A DNA stretch of 64,000 nt from Megaleporinus macrocephalus (GCA_021613375.1 CM038726.1:6175877-6239876), one strand, 5' to 3'; shown: positions 33,301 to 46,618, numbered from the stretch's first letter. A program made the numbers and translations. Notes: a model not told the origin generated them from the sequence alone.

Positions 33301-36300
33301 AGCATGAATGAGAATGTGTATTCACCCCAGTGTGGTTCCCCTAGCCCTGTCACAATGCTGTTAGATTCTGAGGAGGACATGGAAGCCTCCCCGCCTTACC
33401 ACGATGGCACCCTCACCTCTCACAGTGGATTTAGACTGCCTGATCTTGATTCAAGTGACACGTTTTCTGTTATCTCTGAACTTACCACCTTTGAGAACAA
33501 GCTGAACAACAAAGTCCCTCTACAGGTGAGACCCAGACCCAGTGTCACTTTTGACCTCAGAAAGCACAACTTTAATCCCTACACGGACCCAGTCAGCCAT
33601 CGGCGATCCCTTACCTCCAATGTGACCTGGCCCCCTGGCGGGGATGGAATCTACGATCCTTCAGATTATGCCGAGCCAATGGATGCAGTTTCAAAGCCTC
33701 GACCCAGCCACGAAGAAAGCATCTACTCGGTGCCACATGACAGCACACAGGGTAAGATCATCACAATCCGGAATTCCAACAGGATGCATTCTAATGGAGG
33801 AGGCAACGGCTCTGACAGCGAAGGCGATGGAAGCTCGTTGGAGCGTCGACGCAAATTCTCTACAGCGGGAGTGAAGCCACGACTGTACCGGGATCGCTCC
33901 AAACGTCTAGGCAAGTTCAGTAACTTCCGCACCAGTTTTTCCATCGGTAGTGATGATGAGCTTGGTGTCCTTCCAAAGACAAAGGAGGATGAAGTGACAG
34001 CGCTGAAGGGAGAATCACTTATTGAGGAAGGGGAAGATCCTAAGAAAAGAAACATTCTGAGGAGCCTTCGTCGGCCAGGCAAAGTGAGGACCTCACAGTC
34101 TTATATCTCCGTAAAGCCTCGATGAGATCATCTAGTCTGAGCTTAGGCTTTGACGTTCAAGTGTACTAATGTCGTTCTTTATGTCTTGCTTTTTCTTACA
34201 GAAAACCAGGCCAAAGCCTCGCCACTCTATCTCTAAACCTCTGGAGAGTACTTATTTTGGGGTGCCTTTGGTTAATGTTGTGTCCCCTGACAGACCTATA
34301 CCACTGTTTATCGACAAATGTATCCGCTTCATCGAGGCAACAGGTAATATTACCTTTTTAAGAGTTCATTTTTTTTATCTTGAGGTGATTGTCATCTTCC
34401 ATGCAAGAGATTAGATTCACTTGAACATAGTTAAGCGTATTAAATAAGAGCCTCTGAACGTCTTGTTATTCAGATCAGTTTCAGCATCATCTTTAGTCAA
34501 ATACAATTAATGTTTCTATAGTTAGCTGTTTCAGGCGAGGGAAAAACATCAGACCTGTGCAGAACAGTCGGTACAAAGGATTGGGAACTTCTATTTCAAT
34601 CATTTCTCTGTTCTTAGTTTCTTTTATCATCAGTTCTTGTTAGCTAACTTAATATTCTTCAGACAAAAAGTTATATGCATGAATAGGGTATGTATGTAAA
34701 CATTGATAGTTTGAAAACTACTTAATTCTGTGGTGTAAAAAGTCCACACATTTCTGGTTATTCATTTCAACATATTTACATATGTTCAGCCAACAGGCGT
34801 TTAGCTCTGTCAATCCACAGTGACGTAGTGTTTCAGTGTGAACTGCTTCCTGAGTGAGGCACAATACATGACAACCAGTCAGGCACAGTAATGACAGTCG
34901 TTTGTTTAATTGTAAGAGAATAAAGGATGAAGGCACATTGGTCACGTAAATAGGAGTCACGCCTCGTTTCGCTACATAAAACCAAAAGATTTTCAAAAGG
35001 GACCTCAGGGGCAGACGTATATAGAACATATGTAGGAACTGGACCTGATGAAGTTTGCCACTCTCTTTCTCTTTGTTTTCTTTTGTACTGCAGTTCTCCT
35101 TTGGAATGGTATTCAGTGTGAATCATTTTGGCAAGAAATCACAATGTGTCAGCGAGTTGCTTTACAGTACTGCGTGCTATAATTCAGTCCTAAATGGTGC
35201 AGTAGCTTACTTCCTCCTTTTTCCTCGTGTCACCGACGAACAGATTGCGTACTGTCTGACACCCATACAAAAGTGCTGATCTTGCATATGGAACAACAGC
35301 ACTTTTGTACTAAACTAAGAGTGTCAGAAAACGTAGCCTTCAGAGTCTTAAGTTCATATGATAGTGGACTGATTTTGTGTCGAGTGACGAATACCCTTAA
35401 TTCTGAGGCAGAGACGTTTGGACATATGCTTAATCTCTCTTTCAGGTTTGACTACAGAGGGTATTTACAGAGTTAGTGGGAACAAGGCGGAGATGGAAGG
35501 CATGCAGAGACAGTTTGAGCAGGGTGAGTACAAACCCAACAGTGTCCCTTCAGATCAATACATGGGGAGTCAAGTGTCATTATAGTTGGATTTACTGTCT
35601 CTCTCTCTCTCTTTTTCTCTCTCTTTCTCTCTCCGTGTTGCGTTCTCTCGACCTATAGATCATGGTCTGGATCTGGTAGAGAAGGACTTCTCGATAAACA
35701 CAGTCGCCGGAGCCCTAAAGAGCTTTTTCTCTGAGCTGCCTGAGCCACTTGTTCCATATGGTGCACAAGTAGAGCTGGTGGAGGCTTTCAGTAAGATCCT
35801 TCTTTTATTTATAGTTTGATAATAATTTATATAATACCACAAACCGAGTGTGATGCAATACAAATAATAAATCATTAAACGCATTTTCAGACCCTGAATA
35901 CCTGCTTCTTAATTACCCAGACTCTATCTACATGCTACATGCTGAACCGCACCCTTCTACTGTTCATAACAGTGGAGAAAAAGATAAAAACGAATAAATA
36001 AATAAGTAAAAACAAATGAAAAGCCTTAATCTTTTTTATGTTAAGAAAAAAGGGACCTGATTTTGTTTTTGTTTCATCAACCAGCTTCCATGCATGTTGG
36101 CAGCACAGCAGTTGGTATGTTAAAGATTCATTAGTATTGATTCCAGCTGCTCTTACAGTCGAATCCAATGCAGTTAACTGCGGAGTATAAAAGCCAAGTG
36201 ACCTAACCAGTTAAAGCAATTGGTCACTACTTTCTGTGAGGCAATTTTTATTATACACATTCTAGTTTTCATTCAGCGTTAGCCATGTTAATTTGTAGAT

Positions 36301-37784
36301 TTGATATTCGTTACACTGATCGCTCTTGGGATTTGCTCTGACACGGTAGTTCAGGGTCTTAATAGGTGTCTGGAAGACCTTCTCCTGATGATTTCCTACG
36401 GATTTAAAGCCCATATCCGGAACTGCTGTAGCTAATGTTTTCCTTGTTTTAACGTGACTGATGTAGCTCATGAAAGGTTTGCTAAAGATAGCTCCTTAGT
36501 TCAATCAGGTGTATTACAGCAAGGAAAAAGCAAGACTGCAGCAGCCATGTGGCACCCCAGGGTGAAACAGCACAGTATCTGCAAAGTTAGCCTTGAGCTG
36601 ACTATATTTTTTTCTAAATATGAACCTGTTGGGCAGCATTTTTTCAGGAATCCTTTTCTTTTAAAATCAGTTCTCAAGTAGCAATATGGAGATCAGATTG
36701 ACTACAATTACTTTCTAAAGTCCAACGTTACAGTAGCTTGTAAGTGTGATAATGTATGTTTAGGAAAATCCCCCTACTCTGATGTAGTTTAAAGGTTGGA
36801 GGAAAAACTGCAGGTTCTTTTAGGGGCTGACAGTTGAAATGGGTTAGAAGGATACTAGCAAATGGTCCTGAACATCATAACTGTATTTTTGAGACTGTTT
36901 GTTTTTGCATGATGTCTTTGTATAAACCATATTGGCTATTGTTATGAAAGAATACTGATGGACCAAAAAAATATATTCTTGTCTTTGCACTTCTGCAGAG
37001 ATCAATGATCGAGAGCAGAGGCTGCAGACCATGAAGGATGTGCTGAGAAGGTTTCCCCGTGAGAACTACGAGGTCTTCAAACACGTCATGAGCCACTTGA
37101 ACAAGTAAGTGTCTTCCTGTCCCCAGCGATCACAAGTCCTTACCAGTTCCTGTTCCAAAAATAAGCTTTGATTCCTAGATCTTCATGCGACCACACCATG
37201 GCATCGCAATGCAACGGAAGTTGAACTGCATTGAGTTTAGTAGGTTAGAAGCAGTGGTCCAGATTCCATACAGGGCAAATAGTTTTTCCACTTATTGTTA
37301 TTGTTCTGTGTATGTTTTGAAATGTTCTAAATCCTACAAAACCAGTCCAGGTGAACTGTTGTGAAACTAGAGATCTCTGAATGATCAGAATCGTTCTTTG
37401 TTTTCTTTCTTTCTTAGGGTCAGCCAGTGGAACAGGGTGAACCTAATGACCAGTGAGAACCTGTCCATCTGTTTCTGGCCCACACTGATGCGGCCTGACT
37501 TCACCACCATGGACGCCCTGACGGCCACGCGCACCTACCAGACAATCATTGAGTCCTTCATCCACCAGTGCGCGTTCTTCTTCTACAACCAGGCCCCTGC
37601 CGAGTCTCCCACGGGACCCTTCGGGACCCCAGGGCCGCTGGTGCCCTCTGCTCTGCCCCCGTCGCCCACCGCCGCCCCGTCGTGCGTCCCCCTGCCCCCG
37701 CACTTCAGCCCACTGCTGCAGTCTCCCCCGAACTCGCCGCCCCAAAGCCCCCACACTGTCCCACCAGAACCACAGACACTGTGA
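30352..37784 (+). CDS. arhgap35: Rho GTPase-activating protein 35 (p190RhoGAP-A)
   Basis: Exons 30352-34083, 34202-34343, 35446-35523, 35659-35790, 36999-37104 and 37418-37784 join in phase to 1,518 residues (human protein 1,499). The large first coding exon encodes the N-terminal GTPase domain (P-loop GQCGVGKS at residues 28-35, TKCDEG near 205), the FF-domain region (about 268-550), two pseudoGTPase domains (about 590-960) and the linker. The linker keeps the two phosphotyrosine sites for p120RasGAP/Src control, DYAEP (Tyr1106) and IYSVPHD (Tyr1125). The small exons encode the RhoGAP domain (about 1262-1450), with [10 protein letters not shown] carrying the arginine finger (about Arg1300), which speeds GTP hydrolysis by Rho proteins and so lowers contractility. 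A Pro-rich tail follows. I chose ATGATG at 30352 because the frame upstream has no ATG and the human protein starts MMMARKQD; the second ATG has the stronger context (A at -3, G at +4). Reading past the first donor adds only 14 codons. Which teleost paralogue (a or b) is unknown. Confidence 0.97.
34344..35445 (+). other. arhgap35: arhgap35 intron with a hairpin
   Basis: Intron between the RhoGAP exons, donor gtaata and acceptor tctctctttcag. Contains the hairpin at 35255-35328; otherwise AT-rich and unique. Confidence 0.8.
35255..35328 (+). ncRNA. Candidate pre-miRNA-like intronic hairpin
   Basis: Two nested perfect pairings: tctgacac (35255-35262) with gtgtcaga (35321-35328), and acaaaagtgctg (35267-35278) with cagcacttttgt (35297-35308), leaving an 18-base loop and small internal bulges. 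It is 74 bases long, in a sense-strand intron of arhgap35. The 5' arm word aaaagtgctg contains AAAGTGC, the seed of the miR-17 family, though offset. No homologue is recognised, so this is a structural candidate only. Confidence 0.25.
35791..36998 (+). other. arhgap35: arhgap35 intron, no internal feature
   Basis: Donor gtaaga, acceptor cacttctgcag. Unique sequence; no repeat or exon supported. Confidence 0.7.
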
Positions 37785-38082
37785 GACAGGGAACGTGTAG
37801 ACGCGCGCACACACCCTTAACCGTTTACTTTGAACTTGCCTAATGCCGACGTGTTCGCGACAGTACCTATTAGTCATACCCCTCACGCATGCACACGCTG
37901 CAGTCTTTATATAGACACTTGAAAAAGCGCAGTACATATACTTAGGTCAGTGTTGCATGTGGCAGTTGGATACAGTGCTTCAACACTGTATTGTGTTAGT
38001 GAATGGTGACCGTTTTGCACACTCTTGAAACAGTAGCGTGCTGTTGATGCACACTCCGAAGCTGGGCGTACACTACATACTT

Positions 38083-38088
38083 AATAAA
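38083..38088 (+). promoter_or_regulatory. arhgap35: Proximal polyadenylation signal, arhgap35
   Basis: AATAAA in cttaataaactgttt, about 300 bases after the stop codon. Confidence 0.45.
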
Positions 38089-41000
38089 CTGTTTTTGGCA
38101 AAAACGAAGAGCAAAGAAAGTTCAGTTCTAGCGTTTTCTTGTACCTCTTCTTAATCTGATACATCTATTAAACAATAATACAAAGTAGACATTGGGACTC
38201 TATTCAGCTGGTTTACCATTATGAAAGAAATAAATACAAAGAAGTAAATATAAAATTAGTTTCTGTTGGGTTAAAAATGCAGTAAAAGGAATGAAGGTTA
38301 GTAGCCCATCATGCTCCAAACATTCGGATCTTCTGGATTTAAATAAATGTGTCATCAGATATTAGTTTGAAATATTGGTCTAAGTCATTAACTAACTAAT
38401 ACTTGATAACACATTTATTTGAATCCCGGAGATCAGAACATTTGGACAAAGATGGGCTACTGGATTCAAATAAATAATGTGTTATTGGACATTGGTTTAA
38501 AATATTGGTCTAATGCATTCGCTTGTCTGACGCCAATATTTTTAATAAGAATTATATTCTCATGTATGATTGTGCATCCCTAAAAAGGGTTACCACAAGT
38601 TTCAGCTTTGAAAAAGTATTTGATTTTAGACACATACAAGAAGCCCAGCAAAACAATAGTATGTGGATATGTGGTTATATATCATTGAATGTCAGCAAGC
38701 CACTCCTCCGGCTACATCGCACATGCCCAGTCTCTACATGGCCCTTTTCCTTTTTCTGTCTGAGAAATGATGAGACGAAGGTCTTTATGAAGCCATGTTT
38801 ACCAGATTGAATGTTCTCAATTAGGGGGCGCCAGAAAGAGGAAACCTCGCACTAGCAGGACCTCAAGCATGTGCGCATGTTTGTACTTTATATGTACGTG
38901 AAGTAAAATGAAATGTTTACTCGAGTATCAAAATAGCCATTAGAACGTTTGATAGTGACCACCGTGTTTAGAAGACCTCCAGATACTCCTGAGCAACGCT
39001 GACCTGATTGTGAAAAGGAAGTTTTAAAAACAGATCAATAGCAATGTAGTGTACGCCCAGCTTTCCATAACTTCTTCAGAGTACGCACAGCCACATGATG
39101 GCATTCACCAAAACGTTCGTAGCTCTGTGTGTACGTTCTCGCACAAACACAGGTGATCCTCCACATTTCTACTTGCATTCACTGCATCCTCCCATCTGTT
39201 TGATCCTCCCTGCGTTATGGGGCGCTGAGCAGGTGGATCAGGACGTTTTTCCTTTTTAACAAAAGCAAAACAGTGTGCAGTTTTTCCGATTCCCCTCTTT
39301 CTCCGTCTCTCCCTCACTCCTTTGCCGGTTTCCTGAAGAACTCTGGCTGCTCTTTGGTCCAGAATAGATGAAGAAGATACAGCTGGGATGTGCATTTTGA
39401 ATGGCGTTCCATCCCTCCAGGCACTTAACACTCCTTTCCTGAAGATTCTGTCCGACGAAGATGAACAAACTTTGGGAGAATATCAAAAAATTAAAAAAAA
39501 GAAAAGTTTTATTTATTTATTTCGATGAATGGCATCACTGCTGCTGCACCCCCATTTGCCACTTTTGTCGGACCGTGCCGACAACCTTCCACCCGCTTTG
39601 TTTCCGACGTACCCGATCCCTTTCCTGAAAGACAGCGCGAGGATCGAAGGTTACGTCGCGTTCCTCCACACTCTTTGACTTGAAGTCTCTCGACGTGCTA
39701 AGGCGCGGCGTTTGTGAAGTTCCGCTCATCGGTTCCTGTGGACCTGTGCCCTTAAATGCAGCCAATGGGAGCGTACCCGCTTTTGTTCCGAGACCTTACC
39801 TTTTGTTCCTGGAACGCCGGGGTTTGTTTGGCTGGATCTCGTAACGTCAGACGAATCCGTTGAGGGGATGCACTTTAACGTCGGGTGAAGGAAGTGCCCC
39901 AGGGCTTTTGCTGAACTTTTGAACTTTTAAACTCTTCAAACTAGGAACCTCTTCACCAAGGGCGCACCCGAAACCCTCACAACCTTAACGTAGGATACAA
40001 ATTCCAAAAACCACATCAATAGGCCTTCAACGGACGCCCCCTCTGACTGTTTAAAGAAAAGAAAAGAAAAGAAAAAAAAGAAACTGCACCATTTTCACTT
40101 ACTAATCGAAAGCACTTTGATTTTCTTGATTTGACGTTTTGCCTAGACCTGTTTTGTGAAACATAACACTGAATTTCCATTTGGTTGAAGTCCGAGCCCA
40201 TGTCCGGGACGATTTGGGACCTTTCACAAGGCTTTCTATGTGTCTTCGTCCTGGATTTTTCTTGTACATGCGTGTCATTGAGGCTAAGCCATGACTAATG
40301 TAGACATTAACTCATATCATGATTGTTTCAACATCAACGTACTCATATTTCAACAATGTACAGCAGTCCCGCTTCTCTGCATCTGCCATCGCGTACACCG
40401 TCTCAGCTCTCCAGAGTATCAGTGCATTTCCTGAGATCCATATGATGTATAAAAAAAAAAAGATCCAGCGACTCATTATGTGTAGATTGTAAATGACTTT
40501 ACTCTTCTCTTAAAACATGAAGCCTTTCTGAAACTGAGATTTGTAATATACAGTTTGCTTGAAATGTCCCTTCCCTTTTGTTTTTCTTTTATTTTCCTTT
40601 GAAATCCAGCCAAGGTACAGTAGCTTAAGTACCAAAGTAGTGCTCAGTGGCCAGCTAGACTCAGACACTAGTTTGAATGAATATTTTGTTGATTTGACTG
40701 GGGTGATAACGCTCATCTAGGTTCAAATACTTGACACGTTGTTCGTACATGCTTTCTTTCAAACGGGAAACTCAGCCTCTTGGATGAAATATGAATGTTT
40801 TTGATCATGTGTGTTCTTTCAATAGTTCTACAGCCGGAAGAAGCAAATTCGAGAACTCGTTCGGCTGCACAGCAGGTGGTCTGCCCAGACTTCCCCCACA
40901 AATGTGTCTTTTCGTAGGGACTGCAGTTCGGACGGCGCAACGTTAGTCTAATTTTGACACAATTTTGCCATCACAATGTGACTGAGGAACCAGTCGTGTA

Positions 41001-43675
41001 GCGTGACATAATTAAAGAACAGCCATGTGGTATCTGCGATGCCCCCAACGAAAGGTTTTGCGAGTGAGGATTAACCCTAACCCTACCCTATACTGCGTTC
41101 CTTCAAGTTGACCAATAGAAGGGCGGCTGGCGCTCATATGTAAACATGGAAAAGAAAAAGAGGGGATGCAGCAACAACATCTGCTCAGAACAGCTAAGCA
41201 CTAACCAGAGCTACTAAATAATCTCTTACTACAACCACAGTTTAACTCACATCTGTAAAAGTCAAACTGACGTTACCTCGTGTTCTCTTTGAAGGACAGA
41301 CAGCTTGTCTATATTTCGTTTGCTATGATTAACAGTCCCTTGTCCCTCCTCTGAGACAACCTACGAAGGTTGCAGATTGGTCGGCATCAACCGTGTAGCA
41401 TTGCCAATCTTGTGACCCAAGACGGCACGGAGTCTTATCGGAACTGGCATAAAACCGAAGTCAGCTTTTTGTCAAAATACCTACATTTGGAGTACTTTGT
41501 TCATTTCAAACACGCTTTGGTACGAGTTGTTTTAATCGAGGACTCGTAGAAGCTCCCAGACTTCAGCTGCTAATGCTAAAGATGCCAGTGTCTATGACTT
41601 TGAAAGATTGTAGCCTCCACTGCTCTAGCATAGCTGAAGTAACTTTGCCGATAATGTTTTCAGTGTTGTCCTTGCCATACCAACAAAACCGCAAAGTCCG
41701 TCTACAGCCTATTGATACATGCATAAATCTTTAGATTCAGATGAAAACTGAAGTCCCAGATGCTTGTTGTAGCTCTAGGACCCCAGTATGTGTAAGATAT
41801 AGATTTATGAATACAGGATAACAGCTCATCTACCCTAGAGACTTAACTTGGTTAACATGGTCCATGAGTATGCCAACTTTTAGCCCTACTCAAGTAGGCC
41901 AACAGCTCCACAGCATATGTGACCCACCAACCCAGGATGAAGGGTTAGGGTTAAGGTTAGGTTTAGGGAGCTAAACCTGTTTTGTTGTGTGCAGGTGTTG
42001 TAAGCTGCTGACCTGTTAGCTAGTTTACGGCTTGCACACCACAGAACAGGCCAAGCTCTGGCGTACCGTCCTATTACTGTCCCTAACCCTAAAAGGTACT
42101 GACTGTGTATTAGCTGGTCAATAAGGTCAATGTTTTACTTCTATTTACTTAAGAAACCACGTCCTCCTAAAAGATTTCGGCAGTGAAAGTGTCCCGCCTT
42201 GTGGTCTGCAAAACCTGACCTCACTGCGACTGGACGTTCTTGATTGCCGTCCAGTGGCTTCTTTGAAAGAACACATTTGTGGGCAGAGCATGGGTAGGTC
42301 ATTAGCTCGAAGAGTCTGAGGAAATCTAGAAGTGGTCTTGATGAGGTCAAATTTGTTTCTTTCGGGCTCCAGTGACGTTCTGGGAAAGTGCACCAGCCGA
42401 GTCGATACAGCCTGCCCCGAGTGCGTGTTTATGTTCCAGAATGTTCTAAAAGTTGCTGATGCTGATTGTTCAGTGGGCTGGTAATTAGCTGTGATTTGAT
42501 TTGAAGGTAGAATCCGTCACACGCTCGCTTTTTACATCCTGTATGATTTTCAAAAAACGAAACAGGGTCTCCTCTCCGTTCACGTCATCCAACCGTGCCG
42601 TGTCGCTCTCCGTCGCCTCTCAGAAGCGGAGGGCCGTTTTAGCGTCACTGCTAATGACCTGGCCCATGATGCTTACAATCAGGATGCATACAGAGAGAAA
42701 TGATACGGGGTTATTTTACAGTTTTCCCCCCCAAAGCAGGACAGAAGTAGCAGAGCTGGCGCGGTGGGACGAGGGTCTCGGGTGCTTTTGGGTAAAAACT
42801 AACTGCAGAAGGGTTTTTTGTTCCAAGCCAGGCCTATTTTTCTGATGTAGGTGGGGCTCTGTTGTCTGCTGCCCTCTTGTGTCCATAGCGTGAACTGCAG
42901 ACGAGTCAGGGTTCTGTTTTCCTGTTTGTATGAGGAAAGCCACCTACCAGTACCAGGCAAAAGTTTGGTGACACTCGTGATGTGAAAAAAATGAATAACA
43001 TGAACATGCGAAGGCCACAGACGGTCTTAACATTGGCACACAATCAACTATGACTGTGTTCAAACTTCTGACTTGTACAGTTTGGAACCTCGGCCTGTAA
43101 ATTCATTGGGAGAACACCGCCCCCTGCTGTTAGCAGTGAGTTTTAAATGTATAAGGTCATGCTGGAAGGAGGCCGTCCTGCTTTCTGGGAGACGTGGTCT
43201 TGGGCTATGAGTGCGAGTGGTGGCTGACTGTGTGGCTGCATCACTTGAGCTCTTGCAACTTCTACAACAATCACAGTAGCGAGGCAGATTGTTCTTTTTT
43301 TTATTGAGGTAAATAGAAACGTTCCAGTGGGTGTTCATTTGTGCGTGTGAGATGTCTAATGTTTTTGCCTTTTACTCGATGGATGCTGTTTATTTTGATA
43401 CCGAACAACAAAAAAAAGGTTTGTTTTGGTTTTTTTTTGGGTTTTTTTTTTTGGTCCTTTCTTTTTGTGGACGGATTTTAGAGTGGACTCAGTACCATGC
43501 ATGATTGAAAACCCTTACCTGGGAGAAAGGGTCGCCACTTTTCAGTATTTTGAAAACCATGAAATTATGAATAACATGTATTTAAAGATGTAAATGGTGT
43601 GAAATGAAAAGAAGCATCAGCAGAGCTTCTCCTGGAGGAGAGACAGGAGGGCTCTATGTGAGCTGTACCATAGAC

Positions 43676-43681
43676 AATAAA
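43676..43681 (+). promoter_or_regulatory. arhgap35: Distal polyadenylation signal, arhgap35
   Basis: AATAAA in gacaataaatcagtcctgt, just before the repeats that begin near 43.77 kb. Confidence 0.4.
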
Positions 43682-43769
43682 TCAGTCCTGTTACATGAAT
43701 TGAATACGGTGATGGTGTCTTATTGTCTCGTAGGAACCAAGTGTTACAGTATATATAACTATTTTATTT

Positions 43770-43875
43770 ATTATCCAGATTAATCCACCTGACTGTCCCA
43801 ATGACACTGGGATTGGCTCCAGACCCTGTGACCCTGACTAGCGGGACAAAGCGGATGATGGATGGATGTTCCAGA
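43770..43875 (+). mobile_element. Tail of a fish SINE-like retroposon
   Basis: gggattggctccagaccctg and gcggatgatggatggatg form the 3' tail of the same broad family whose tail, in reverse, ends the insertion at 9959. Confidence 0.55.
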
Positions 43876-43934
43876 CCTCAAATTTCCCTTTAAATACACA
43901 ACTTCTTTCTACACCCAGTGGCCTCCTCACTACA

Positions 43935-44610
43935 CCTCCTTGTAACTAGGGCCTTCCACTCTATCAGCTCCACTGATTATATAGGAGCTCCACTTACACA
44001 CTGTAGTTCATCTGATTCTCTGTATACTTTATTACTCTGTTCTTTAATGATCAGGACCCCCACAGGACCACCACAGAGCAGCTACTATTTGGGAGGTGGA
44101 TCATTATCAGCACTGCAGTGACACTGACGTGGTGGTGGCGGTGTGTTAGTGCGTGTTGTGCTGGTGTGAGTGGATCAGACACTCCCACTACTTGCTGGTC
44201 CACCTTGTAGATGTAAAGTCAGAGACAGTAGCTCATCTGCTGCTACACAGTTAGTGTTCCTCTAGTTCTTCATCAGCAGACACAGGACGCCGCCCACAGG
44301 ACACTGCTGTCTGGATAGTTTTGGTTGGTGGACGATTCTCACACCAGCAGTGATACTGAGGTGTTTAAACACTCCATCAGCAGCACTGCTGTGTCTGATC
44401 CACTCACACCAGCACAACACACACTAACAAACCACCACATCAGTGTCACAGCAGTGCTGAGAATGATCCACCACTCAAATGATACTTGCTCTATGGTGGT
44501 CTTATGGGGGAGTAATAAAGTATACGGAGCATCAGATAAACTACAGTCTGTAAGTGTAGCTCCTATATGGTCAGTGGAGATGCTAGAAGGTGGGACTTGG
44601 AAGTGGCTGG
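43935..44610. mobile_element. Foldback element, long inverted repeat of about 0.67 kb
   Basis: The left half (for example ctccacttacacactgtagt, tctgtatactttattactc, gttgtgctggtgtgagtgga with tcagacac) is the near-perfect inverse of the right half (gtgtctgatccactcacacc with agcacaac, gagtaataaagtatacgga, actacagtctgtaagtgtag). The halves meet near 44270-44300. No transposase; a non-autonomous foldback DNA element frequent in otophysan fish. Confidence 0.85.
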
Positions 44611-45425
44611 TGGGTGTATGTATTCTGGTAAAACGCCTTCAGTCCACTAGATGGCGCCATTGAACGGCTCTTGCTTTTGGAAGGAGTTGAGCTGACCAGC
44701 ACTGAAGATCAAATAGATCATGCAGGTATTAGTTGTTAAAATTGTTTAGCAATTTCCTCACAGCAAAGGAGACTTGGTAAGAGACGTAGGACTTGTACAA
44801 GTTTCACTGGCGTCCATTGCCTTCTGACATCTGGCTACACGAGAACAGGTACCCAGCTGTCACGGTGCCTTAAGATGTCTAGACAGAAACTGAGGACTCT
44901 TAAGACTCTCTTAAGACTCTCTTTGTCTTGAACGTGTTGAACGTGATGAACGTCTTAAGAGAATGAAGTCATCATTTCGTGTTTCTTGAAGTTGAGACTT
45001 GACTTAAGACATCACTTTGCCTTGAGCGGACCAGTGGCCCCGACCAATGTGGGTCCCTAGGCGAGATGTTGGTTGGTGCCCCTTCCATCAGCAATCAGGG
45101 GTAGAACTTCAGGTAGAAGTTTAGGTTGAACTTATCTACTTTGCTGTAGCTACATATCAAAATCAATGAAATAAATGAAAATGAAAGACTTATATCTATA
45201 TATGACAGAAGGAAAAACATTTTATCGACTATTATAAGAAGGGCCAACACTGGCTAGCCAATTAGACTAGAATCCCAATAAAAACGTTTTGTGTACTAAT
45301 TCTTTAATGAAGGTTATGTCCCAACACCTGACTCATCTTTCCAAAGGTCCTTAATGAATGTAGGATGGGAGTAACTGATACCCTCTCTTACTAGCTAGAA
45401 GCTATTTATTAAATTTGTGAACGCT
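44611..45425. other. Intergenic, no gene
   Basis: Includes a short tandem cttaagactct/cttgaacgtgttgaacgtgatgaacg stretch at about 44890-44960. Nothing else could be bounded. Confidence 0.45.
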
Positions 45426-45720
45426 AGCTAGTAGGTATCAGGACCCATGGAGAGAACTGACACACGCAGAAGGTGGGGGAAAATAAAGGGTCTTTAATAG
45501 GGCAAACCAGGAGAGTAATACAATAAACAAAGGCAGTAGATAAACAAAGCATAAGTCGGTAACACATTAAACGCTCAGAGCTGCAACAAATAAACAAGTG
45601 AAGACCAATGATGAAGACCAGGTGTTGCCAATACTCTGGCGACGGAGCTCGTTTGGTCGCCAACGGACACACAATGCGACTTCATCTGCTGGTGGCCTCT
45701 GGGAAAGGAGGCGCAGGACG
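45426..45720 (-). mobile_element. Possible LTR-retroelement fragment
   Basis: ataaagggtctttaataggg with caaaccaggagag, and gaccaggtgttgccaatact with ctggcgacgg, resemble the R/U5 side of a fish Ty3-type LTR on the - strand. No internal coding region, primer site or second LTR is present. Confidence 0.35.
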
Positions 45721-46618
45721 GGACAGTAGGGATGTAACGAGACACTCTGGGATGTAAAGATTCACGATGCTGGCCTCATGATGCGATTTCCTCACACAAA
45801 TTATGACCCACATAGTTTCCTTTTATTAAACATTTTATTAAACATCCTTTCATAAACAGTGATATGACTATTAAATCATTATTAAGTGAAATAAACCAAA
45901 GTTTTAATCTATCTTTCCTGTCGGCTCCACCATGTTTGTTGTAGCTTGAGAGGCTGTTCGTAGTGAGCGGTCAGTCACAAAACCAGGTGCCATCAGACAA
46001 TAATGTTTGGCCCATTACACATTTTGCTTTTGCATTGGTTGTTTTTTTTTTTTTTTTGGTTGTTTTTTTTCATACTTAAAAAAATATATATTTTTTAATA
46101 TTTAAGAAAATATATAGTATCATTTAGGAATTTCTTTCCATGTAGGGGCTCCTATGGATGGAAGGCAGCCCTATTATTTGTCCATACAGCCTAGGTGATG
46201 GCCTTGAGGCATAGATATGTGGAATCCTTGAGAGCCTGTTATTTATTGATATTGAGTGCTCAGTTCCAGAATGCCATGCACCTGAATGTCCTATTTTATG
46301 GGCGTACATATCAGGTAACCATTATCTACTGGACATAAGACAGAATCCAAACTATAGGTAGTGCTGCAGGGGCCTTACGCTCTCCAACAACTCCTTTACA
46401 CTCAAGCATCATAGCGGTTTGTGTCCAGTCAGTCTCAGTGGCTCTAGATCCAACTGGCGCCCCCAGGATGGGCCAGTCTGGTAGGCTGATTCAAGACCAG
46501 AAAAGTTGGGACAGTCAGTGAAATGCAAATCCAATACAGAAAGCAGTAACTTGCGATGATGGGAACCTGCATCCTGAGAGTGAGAGCCAACTTTGATTGG
46601 TGGACTGGCCTATATCTA

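Larger units (their letters stand above)
37785..43705 (+). other. arhgap35: Probable 3'UTR and 3' flank of arhgap35
   Basis: About 5.9 kb with no coding signature follow the stop. AATAAA signals lie at 38083-38088 (proximal) and 43676-43681 (distal, followed by tgtct-rich sequence), so both short and long transcripts are possible. An AU-rich stretch ttttatttatttatttc at 39507-39523 contains overlapping AUUUA words. Short CCCTAA/TTAGGG-like words occur at 41070, 41943 and 42080. A possible MITE lies about 41085-41460. The real transcript end is not determined. Confidence 0.4.

Noticed and set aside
34084..34125. arhgap35 ending at 34125 as a separate short protein
   Set aside because: A GTGAGG donor lies at 34084 and the following five exons join in phase to give the RhoGAP domain. 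Intron retention remains possible but has no support here.
37443..37937. 164-codon - strand frame over the last arhgap35 exon
   Set aside because: GC-rich shadow of the Pro-rich coding sequence; no domain.
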